This document shows positions 1 through 5,979 of a DNA stretch of 25,307 nucleotides, in pieces (positions within the stretch are counted from its first letter, which is position 1; each line of letters opens with the position of its first letter). The notes beneath the pieces are model-generated. The model did no database searches, had not been told where the DNA came from, and worked only from the letters and a program-made list of their open reading frames with translations. The DNA comes from GCA-020344555 sp964405925 (GTDB lineage Bacteria; Planctomycetota; Phycisphaerae; UBA1845). Both the position numbers and the translations under genes were made by a program. Location: contig CAYOQG010000043.1 of the NCBI GenBank assembly GCA_964405925.1, forward strand, positions 1 to 25,307, in the 5' to 3' direction.

Positions 1-153
1 GTCCGGGGGCGCCGGATGCTGTTCATCGATCTCGACGCGGACATCGCCACGCAGGTTGCCACGTCCATCCGTGCCCTGGCCAGTCTTGCGGAAATCGAAT
101 CGATCTATGTTCCGCAGGTTCTGCGCGAGTTAATCGACCAGACTGAACCGTGA
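1..153 (+). CDS. C-terminal end of an unidentified protein (possible ACT-like fold)
   Basis: This is the last 50 codons of a gene that begins before the window; the frame is open from base 1 and ends in TGA at 151-153. The fragment has a hydrophobic beta-like stretch (MLFIDLDADI), a helix-like stretch (QVATSIRALASLAE) and a second beta-like stretch (IESIYVPQ). This order resembles the end of the small regulatory ACT domains found at the C-termini of enzymes such as phosphoglycerate dehydrogenase. The resemblance is only of pattern, and no catalytic residue is visible. That it is coding is fairly safe; the family is a guess. Confidence 0.45.
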   Translation, partial: VRGRRMLFIDLDADIATQVATSIRALASLAEIESIYVPQVLRELIDQTEP

Positions 154-676
154 GCTTGCCGCTCCCTGGCCGAGACGCGATATGTGCAATGCCTGCCTGT
201 CACAGGGTGGTGCCCGGAAGCATGCAGTGGCGTAAAAATGCAGTTACCCGCCGAATCCACTTGTCTGACTTACGCCCATCTCCCCAGAAAGCGCTAGCCA
301 AACTCCTGAAACCGGCGGGTCGCCTGCACTCAAAGCTCTTCAAGGAACCCGGGTATCGTTCCTTGCCGTCCCCCCTCTCGGTCGGTATCCCCTATTGCAA
401 GGCCGTTTCGTTCCAAGGGTGAGGATGTACAAGGGGCGTGCCACAAACGGCAGAGAAATGGGCAAATCCATGACGCTCGTAACCTATTGATATAAAGACA
501 GTTATGATTCTGTCGCTGTTCTGAGATCGGAGTGTGCCCGTCACCTCTGGGTCATGAGCCAGGTTCCGCTGGGGAAAACCTGGGTACTATTGCCCGGATC
601 CTATGGACGCCGACGGTTCTTGCCGGGCAGGGTCCATCCAGAACAAGGCGGCGACATGAGTTGGCTCTTTCGTGTT
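154..676. other. Gene-free interval with several hairpins
   Basis: No convincing gene is seen between the upstream gene end and the convergent gene at 677. A 90-codon ORF at 150-422 has non-coding composition and no ribosome site. Inverted repeats visible by eye: 341-348/358-365 (8 bp perfect, 9-nt loop), 496-500/509-513 region (GACAG/CTGTC), 559-565/577-583 (7 bp perfect, 11-nt loop), 591-597/623-629 (7 bp perfect) and 603-608/632-637 (6 bp perfect). None is followed by a clear T-tract on the plus strand. An AT-rich patch with TATAAA at 491-496 could be a promoter for a short RNA. Both possibilities are weak. Confidence 0.4.
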
Positions 677-1813
677 TCAGTCGCCCTCATGGGGTACGGC
701 AGGAATCTGGGCTGGAGGCTCCAACGGCTCAACCAGCGTTGGGATGGCCTGTGTAAGCCGCAGAACGGTATCCCCAGAGTCAGCGAATGCCTCTTTGGTC
801 AGCGCTATCGCGCGCTTACGGCACCAACTGCGCTCGGCGGATGCGTCTGCCGTCGGTAGCTGTTCCCGCCAATCGGTCATCAGGTGGATCCGTTCCAACT
901 GGATCGCTCGGATTGCCGCTGCTCGCTCATCGTCATCCGAAAACCAATCAAGGCACCGCTCCTCGAGCTGTAAGAGCAAGGCCAGCGCGGCAGCTATACC
1001 GCCCCGTTGGGCAATCAGCCTGCATCGCAAAAGACGCGAGAAGAAGGCGTATGGCATCGAGTCCGGCGGAGGATCGGTGAGCGCCAATTCGAGAATGGAA
1101 AGGGCGCGGTCCGGATCATCCTCCAAACTGCGTAGGAGTGCCTGCCAGAATGTCGCCGCCGCGACTACGCGGGGATCATCCTGCTCCATCAATCGTGACA
1201 GCAGGGATGCAGCCTGGCGGATTTCCTCGACGCCCTTGTCGTCCCGACCGGCCAGCAAATAAGCGCGCAAGGCGCCAGAGAACGCGCGTAGGGTCTGCAC
1301 ATGCTCTTGGACTCTTGTCGCCGATTCGGCGAGGGGATCCGCTTCGTTGTCCACCCGGACGGCTGTCTCGGCTCGCGCGAGCAGCTCATCTGCGCGATCA
1401 AGTGCGTCGCGGATCCTCGGCTCGTCTATTTCATCCGGGTCGACCGGAATCCTCAGTAACCGCCGCGAGCAAACCGGTTCGAGTTCAAAGGCCAGGATCA
1501 GGTTGGCAGCGGCAAGAAGATGCTTTGCCTGCAATCGTCGGGTTTGCTCCACCTCGGCTTGCTCAACGGACCTCGCCACGCGCTCGGTGACGAAATGGAT
1601 GTATGCGGCGTCATCGTTGAACCCCGTCATTGGCGTGAGCCGCACGCGTGGGATGCCCGGAGGACTTGATCGGGTGGAGTGGGACGCGCCCTTCGGCGCC
1701 TCTGGCTGCTCGATGATAGCGCGGGCAACCCACACGCACGGACCGAGCACGCAACCGAGTGCGGGGAGCATGATTAGTACCCGCTGCAGCGTCTTGGATC
1801 GCGCCTGATTCAC
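677..1813 (-). CDS. Membrane-anchored helical-repeat (TPR-like) protein, unknown function
   Basis: About 378 residues. Shortly after the start comes one hydrophobic segment (VLIMLPALGCVLGPCVWVA), which fits an uncleaved membrane anchor, followed by a short low-complexity linker. The rest is Ala/Leu/Arg/Glu-rich helical sequence of the kind seen in TPR and similar solenoids; no enzyme motif is visible. Start: a TTG at 1819 also lies in frame, but the GTG at 1813 has AAAAGGA six bases upstream, which is ideal spacing, so GTG is chosen. The gene is divergent from the VWA/ExbB operon with about 280 bp between them, so the two could share control. It may be an accessory scaffold of that system; this is inferred from position only. 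Confidence 0.75.
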   Translation of the reverse strand: MNQARSKTLQRVLIMLPALGCVLGPCVWVARAIIEQPEAPKGASHSTRSSPPGIPRVRLTPMTGFNDDAAYIHFVTERVARSVEQAEVEQTRRLQAKHLLAAANLILAFELEPVCSRRLLRIPVDPDEIDEPRIRDALDRADELLARAETAVRVDNEADPLAESATRVQEHVQTLRAFSGALRAYLLAGRDDKGVEEIRQAASLLSRLMEQDDPRVVAAATFWQALLRSLEDDPDRALSILELALTDPPPDSMPYAFFSRLLRCRLIAQRGGIAAALALLLQLEERCLDWFSDDDERAAAIRAIQLERIHLMTDWREQLPTADASAERSWCRKRAIALTKEAFADSGDTVLRLTQAIPTLVEPLEPPAQIPAVPHEGD

Positions 1814-1938
1814 GGTCAATCCTTTTCCTTTCCGAAGCCAGTGTAGCCTATCTGAATCCGATCTTGAACCTCAATGATTCTTCCCGCGGGACCAGGCAGC
1901 CTTGGGGACAGAGTTCTTCGATTCGCTCCAAGCCCGCA

Positions 1939-1967
1939 TTGACGCCTAATTCGGGGATGCCTAGACT
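1939..1967 (+). promoter_or_regulatory. Candidate sigma-70-type promoter for the VWA/ExbB operon
   Basis: TTGACG at 1939-1944 and TAGACT at 1962-1967 are separated by exactly 17 bases, close to the housekeeping consensus. Transcription would begin near 1974, leaving a leader of about 118 bases before the ATG at 2092. It would make the in-frame GTG at 1978 nearly leaderless, which argues against that GTG. By eye only; planctomycete promoters are poorly defined. Confidence 0.45.
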
Positions 1968-2091
1968 TTCATGACCCGTGCTGCCGCTTCGCTCGCGCGC
2001 GCCAGCACGGAATGTCGCATGCTGTGGTCTTGCCCGCCTGCAGATCCGAGCTCACTGCAGGCGTCTCCTCGAAGAGCCTCGGACCGACCTG

Positions 2092-3051
2092 ATGACGCAG
2101 GTTAATACGATGGAGCCAGGGTCACCCTTGTGGTTTGAGTCCGGCCATGAGGGATCCGCCTCGTTCAACCTTTCTGGCGGGGCAGTCCTGACGGCCTGGG
2201 TGACCTCGGTCACGGTCCACACCCTGTTGTTCTTCGGCATGTTGGGCGTTGTGTTCCCGTTTTCGCCCTCCGCCAAAGAGACAGAGCCGCTCGTCGTGCA
2301 CGCCGAGATTATCGACGGCGTCGAGCCGGCGCCCATGATAGCGACGCTACCGCACAATCTTCCCGACCCCGCCCTCCAACCCGAGCAGATCCATGAGCGA
2401 CTTGTTCCCAAGGAATTCACGGATCTATCGCAGCTGACCATGGCCCCAAAGCCAGACCTGGCCATCATCGGAATCGGCGCCGGAGGTGGTGGTGACTTCT
2501 CGAAATACGGCCTGACCGTCGGTTCAAGTCCAGGGCCGGAGTTCTTCGGCTTGGGGGCCTCGGCTCGCGGGGCACGTAAGATCGTGTACGTGGTTGATCG
2601 TAGCGGCTCGATGATGGACACGTTCGTCTACGTCCAGGCGGAGTTGCGGCGGTCGATCAGTGCTTTGCGTCGCAGCCAGAAGTTCCACGTGATTTTCTTC
2701 AACACGGGCCTTCCACTTGAGAACCCACCCAAGCGGCTGGTGAGCGCGATTGACGCCCACAAGGAGCAGTTCTTCATGTTCCTGGAAGGCGTTACCCCAT
2801 CCGGTGGGACGAAACCGGCGGCAGCCATGCGTCGTGCTCTCGCCCTGGAGCCCGATCTTATTTACCTTCTGTCCGATGGGATCGATTTTGAACCGCGTCT
2901 CCTGGAGGACCTTGACGAATGGAACCGAAGTCGCCGGGTGCAGATTTACACGATTGCCTATCTCGATCAAACAGGACGTGAGTTACTCGAACAGATTGCC
3001 CGTGAGCACCGCGGGGAATTCAAGTTTGTTTCCGAGGACGACTTGCCGTGA
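2092..3051 (+). CDS. TonB/TolA-like anchored von Willebrand factor A domain protein
   Basis: 319 residues from the ATG at 2092. An in-frame GTG at 1978 would add 38 residues of non-coding-like sequence and is rejected; ATG at 2110 is an alternative. Residues about 29-58 form a single transmembrane helix containing Ser39-x3-His43, the motif that TonB and TolA use in their anchor helix to contact ExbB-ExbD or TolQ-TolR. Residues about 65-160 are a Pro- and Gly-containing linker. Residues about 161-319 are a VWA domain with a full metal-ion (MIDAS) site: DRSGS at 169-173, Thr240 in SGGT and Asp262 in LSDG. No C-terminal TonB domain exists; the protein ends with the VWA domain. The next gene starts 4 bases later and ExbB/ExbD genes follow. 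Inference: a VWA module on an energised TonB-like anchor, projecting into the periplasm. The exact binding partner is unknown. Confidence 0.85.
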   Translation: MTQVNTMEPGSPLWFESGHEGSASFNLSGGAVLTAWVTSVTVHTLLFFGMLGVVFPFSPSAKETEPLVVHAEIIDGVEPAPMIATLPHNLPDPALQPEQIHERLVPKEFTDLSQLTMAPKPDLAIIGIGAGGGGDFSKYGLTVGSSPGPEFFGLGASARGARKIVYVVDRSGSMMDTFVYVQAELRRSISALRRSQKFHVIFFNTGLPLENPPKRLVSAIDAHKEQFFMFLEGVTPSGGTKPAAAMRRALALEPDLIYLLSDGIDFEPRLLEDLDEWNRSRRVQIYTIAYLDQTGRELLEQIAREHRGEFKFVSEDDLP

Positions 3052-3055
3052 TCCC

Positions 3056-4129
3056 ATGAGCTTTGTGATACGCAACCGATTCCTGGCTATTGGATGCATG
3101 CTGGTCGCCTCAACCTCACGGGTGATCTATGCTGATCAGATCGTCACTGACACCGAGAATTACACCGGTGCGCGTCTGATCGCTTTCGAGAATGGACAAC
3201 TGCGCTTCCGGACCGCGGGCGGAGAGCTCAAGACCGCCTGGCCCCATGAAGTGAGTCTGCTGATCGTTGATCGTGGGGGCACGTTCGACGACTTCAATCA
3301 GGCTGAGCGGTTCTTCGCCAGCGGCGAGCCGGAGCGTGCCATTGTCCGCTATCGACGGGCGCGCGGGCCCAGTGAGGAGTCCTGGTCGGACTTGATCACT
3401 GCGCGAACACTTCTCGCGTGTGATGCAGCCGGCCAACTGGACAAGGCGACGGCCAACTTCATTCAACTGCTCGAGGGACGGCGGACGGGGCCCGCGGCGG
3501 CCAGGCTTTTTCCCAAGAACATTCCAAAGCAACGCGACGGGAAGGTTGTTCGGGCGATCGAGCAATTGGACGGAGTGCTTCGCAAGGCCCCAGAGGATGA
3601 CCAGCAAGTGCTACTGGAACTGCTCCGTTACGAGATTCTTCGGCGAACGGACGACAACCGTGCCGTTCGGGCCGCGCAGAGGGTGGCTACGTTGTCGATC
3701 CCGCCGGATGCACGATCAGGGCCAGCTTTTGCGATCCTGCTTGATGGTATGGGGAGAGCCCTGGATGAAGATGTCAAGTTTGTGTCACCAAGTGCGTTGG
3801 ACTGCGCGATCCGTGATTGTCCGGAATCGGTGCTGCCGGGGTTTTTGTTGCTGAAAGGGCGATTCCTGCTGAAGTCGGCGTCGAATCGGGAAGGGGCGAT
3901 CCGGGCTGCATGGGCCTTTATGCGGGTTGCGATTCACTTCCCCGACGATCCACGGGCGGGCGACGGCCTGTATGGGGCGGCGTTGGCCCTCGAACGTATC
4001 GGACGCACCGGGAAGGCGAAGGAATTGCTGGAAGAATGCCTCGGGCATGGTCAATTAACGATTCAGACGCGACAATCCGCGGACAAGGCCCTGCAGCGAT
4101 TGCGGGCATCTGAGGGTTCTGCGAACTAG
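3056..4129 (+). CDS. Secreted TPR protein of the ExbB/ExbD operon
   Basis: 357 residues, starting at the ATG four bases after the VWA gene stop. The N-terminus (MSFVIRNRFLAIGCMLVAS, then a polar TSRVIYADQ) is a signal peptide. Residues about 28-75 are beta-rich (tdtENYTGARLIAFENGQLRF), like the small barrel that opens many planctomycete TPR proteins. The rest is helical repeats with TPR spacing, for example AERFFASGEPERAIVRYRRA and ALALERIGRTGKAKELLEECL. No enzymatic motif is present. No strong ribosome site is seen, so translation is probably coupled to the VWA gene. Likely role: a periplasmic scaffold for the neighbouring VWA/ExbBD machine (inferred from operon context). Confidence 0.85.
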   Translation: MSFVIRNRFLAIGCMLVASTSRVIYADQIVTDTENYTGARLIAFENGQLRFRTAGGELKTAWPHEVSLLIVDRGGTFDDFNQAERFFASGEPERAIVRYRRARGPSEESWSDLITARTLLACDAAGQLDKATANFIQLLEGRRTGPAAARLFPKNIPKQRDGKVVRAIEQLDGVLRKAPEDDQQVLLELLRYEILRRTDDNRAVRAAQRVATLSIPPDARSGPAFAILLDGMGRALDEDVKFVSPSALDCAIRDCPESVLPGFLLLKGRFLLKSASNREGAIRAAWAFMRVAIHFPDDPRAGDGLYGAALALERIGRTGKAKELLEECLGHGQLTIQTRQSADKALQRLRASEGSAN

Positions 4130-4176
4130 TGTTGGGAACGTTGAGACACAGTGCTGCATTCACCTAGGAGGCTTCC

Positions 4177-4974
4177 GTGTTGCTTCGAGTAGTTTATCTG
4201 GCGTGCTTCTTGGTTCTGGTCGTGGTGATAATCCTCGTGGTTCCTGCGTGGGCCCAGCCAGAAGGGGGCGCCGTCGCAGGCGCTGCAGCCCCAGACATCA
4301 ACTACTTTGACTTCTTCGTGCGCAAAGGCGGTCCAATTGCCCTGGTGTTGATTGTGTTGTCAGTGGTCACCATTGCCCTGACCATTGAACACACTCTTTC
4401 GATCAGGCGGGCAACCATCGTGCCCGGTGAGGCTGCCCGGCGCACGCAGGAGCTCATCGAGAAGAAGGATTACCTGGAGGCGATCAAATTCACCGCGGAA
4501 GATCCGAGCATGCTTGGTTACGTCCTGAACGCCGGGTTGCTTGAAGCATCCAATGGTTACGCGGCGATGAACCGAGCCCTGGAGGAGACGCTCGACGAAC
4601 GCTCTGCGAGGTTGTTTCGCAAGACCGAGTATCTTCACATTATCGGCAACGTCTCGCCCATGATCGGATTGCTGGGGACGGTGACGGGAATGATCCTCCT
4701 CTTCGCCGAGATCCATGCGAGCGACACCTTCCCCGGTGCCAGAATCGTAGCGGATAAGATCGCAGTTGCCCTCATCACGACGTTCTGGGGTCTGGCGGTG
4801 GCGATCCCTGCGCTCAGTATCTACGCCGTATTTCGCAACCGCATCGACGTACTGACAGCGGAGTGTGCCCTTGCTGCGGAGCATCTTCTCTCCGTGTTCA
4901 AGCCGGGCACCTCGTCCGACGAGGGTGGTGCTCTGGAAGCCGGAGACGCTGCCCTAACAACGACACCAAGTTAG
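4177..4974 (+). CDS. exbB: MotA/TolQ/ExbB family proton channel protein
   Basis: 265 residues starting at GTG 4177, with AGGAGG at 4166-4171 five bases upstream. Residues 1-27 look like a cleavable signal sequence ending PAWAQ, a common extension in planctomycete ExbB proteins. A transmembrane helix follows at about 53-71, then a cytoplasmic helical domain at about 80-150. The conserved family core is at about 157-220: NVSPMIGLLGTVTGMILLF, then KIAVALITTFWGLAVAIPAL. In ExbB/TolQ these helices form the pentamer around the ExbD dimer and pass protons to drive a TonB- or TolA-type protein. The two ExbD genes directly follow, and the SxxxH-anchored VWA protein upstream is the likely driven partner. 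The gene symbol denotes the family; TolQ is equally fitting. Confidence 0.9.
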   Translation: MLLRVVYLACFLVLVVVIILVVPAWAQPEGGAVAGAAAPDINYFDFFVRKGGPIALVLIVLSVVTIALTIEHTLSIRRATIVPGEAARRTQELIEKKDYLEAIKFTAEDPSMLGYVLNAGLLEASNGYAAMNRALEETLDERSARLFRKTEYLHIIGNVSPMIGLLGTVTGMILLFAEIHASDTFPGARIVADKIAVALITTFWGLAVAIPALSIYAVFRNRIDVLTAECALAAEHLLSVFKPGTSSDEGGALEAGDAALTTTPS

Positions 4975-5006
4975 GAGACAGCGCAAAGCGCGAGTAGAGA
5001 CACCAG

Positions 5007-5462
5007 ATGCGTTACCGACGTGACGATCGCCGCAGCCTTGACGTGCTGGCCTTCAATGGCACCCCGATGGTCGACGTGATCTTTCTGCTCACCATCTTCT
5101 TTATGCTGGTGAGCCGCTTCTCCTCGGCTGAACAGGTGGCCATGGAGCTGCCAAAACCAGCCGACAGTCGAGCCGAGGTCGTCAAGATGCCGGATCGCGT
5201 GGTTATCAACTGTCGTCTGGCCGGGCCGGACGACGAATTGGGTCGAGATGTGCTCTACAGCATCGGGCCCAACCGTCCGGAATCGTTGTCCGTGATCTCC
5301 GACCGTCTGGCAGCGATGAAGCGAGCGGTGCCGGATCTGAAAGTTGTCGTGCGGGCGGACCGCCGTCTTCGCTATATCGACGTCCGTCGGGTGATGCGTG
5401 TGATTGCCGAACATCAGGTCGAGATGCTGAACGTCGTTGCCCATGTCGGGGAGGAGGAGTGA
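5007..5462 (+). CDS. exbD: ExbD/TolR family protein, first copy
   Basis: 151 residues. A short cytoplasmic N-terminus (MRYRRDDRRSLDVLAFNGTP) leads into one transmembrane helix, MVDVIFLLTIFFMLVS. Asp23 in that helix matches the proton-carrying aspartate of ExbD and TolR. The remainder is a periplasmic domain with the family's alternating beta and helix pattern (DRVVINCRL, LKVVVRADRRLRYIDVRRVMRVI). The gene starts 32 bases after exbB and its stop is 1 base before the next ATG. With ExbB it should form the proton-driven motor. It differs from the second ExbD in lacking the Gly/Arg-rich N-terminus, so a heterodimer is plausible. Confidence 0.9.
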   Translation: MRYRRDDRRSLDVLAFNGTPMVDVIFLLTIFFMLVSRFSSAEQVAMELPKPADSRAEVVKMPDRVVINCRLAGPDDELGRDVLYSIGPNRPESLSVISDRLAAMKRAVPDLKVVVRADRRLRYIDVRRVMRVIAEHQVEMLNVVAHVGEEE

Positions 5463-5463
5463 C

Positions 5464-5979
5464 ATGGGTGCGACGGAGCGATCTGCCTCCAGGCGGGCTG
5501 GTTTCATGGGGGGTGGTCGACCCGGCCGCTCGTGGCGGCGAGGCAGAGGTCCTGGAGGAGTTGGGGCAGCTATCGCGGTCAACTTTGCACCTATGATCGA
5601 TGTCACGTTCCTGCTGCTCATCTTTTTCCTCGTCACCACGAGCTTCGAACGGGCCGAAGGCATCCTGGCGTCGGACCTGCCGCGCGACCGAGGGACCCCC
5701 ATGGTGGCGCTGCCGCTTAGCCCGATCGTAATTCGACTTTCCCAAACCGGGGTCAAGGCAGAGGACATCGCGATTAGCATCGATCGCTTCGACCCCGTGC
5801 CTCAGGATTTTGAGGAACTGCCTGCGGTGCTCGCCCAGATCCATCAGCGGCCCGGTTTCGACAAGCAAACACCGGTTGTGATCGTCGCGGAGAACGATGT
5901 GCGCTGGGACCACGTGGTCAATTGCTGGAACGCCGCTCTGCGGGCGGGGTGTGAGAGGATCGCGTTTGCTGAGCCATGA
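5464..5979 (+). CDS. exbD: ExbD/TolR family protein, second copy
   Basis: 171 residues from ATG 5464, one base after the first ExbD stop; a GGAGGAG at 5452-5458 is its ribosome site. An earlier in-frame ATG at 5437 lies inside the first gene and is less likely. Residues 1-36 are a Gly/Arg-rich cytoplasmic tail. The single transmembrane helix carries the ExbD aspartate (Asp46 in APMIDVTFLLLIFFLVTTS). The periplasmic domain follows (SPIVIRLS, TPVVIVAENDVRWDHVVNCWNAA). The basic tail is unusual for ExbD and could bind the membrane or a cytoplasmic partner. The 3' end overlaps the following TPR gene. Confidence 0.9.
   Translation: MGATERSASRRAGFMGGGRPGRSWRRGRGPGGVGAAIAVNFAPMIDVTFLLLIFFLVTTSFERAEGILASDLPRDRGTPMVALPLSPIVIRLSQTGVKAEDIAISIDRFDPVPQDFEELPAVLAQIHQRPGFDKQTPVVIVAENDVRWDHVVNCWNAALRAGCERIAFAEP

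Noticed and set aside
150..422. 90-codon ORF after the first gene
   Set aside because: No ribosome site and non-coding composition; it begins inside the end of the upstream gene.
672..1262. 196-codon plus-strand ORF (and the one at 1347-1808)
   Set aside because: Ser/Arg/Ala-rich low-complexity products opposite a better gene with a good ribosome site and membrane anchor.
1978..2091. GTG 1978 as start of the VWA protein
   Set aside because: The extra 38 residues look non-coding, and the start would sit almost on the predicted transcript start.
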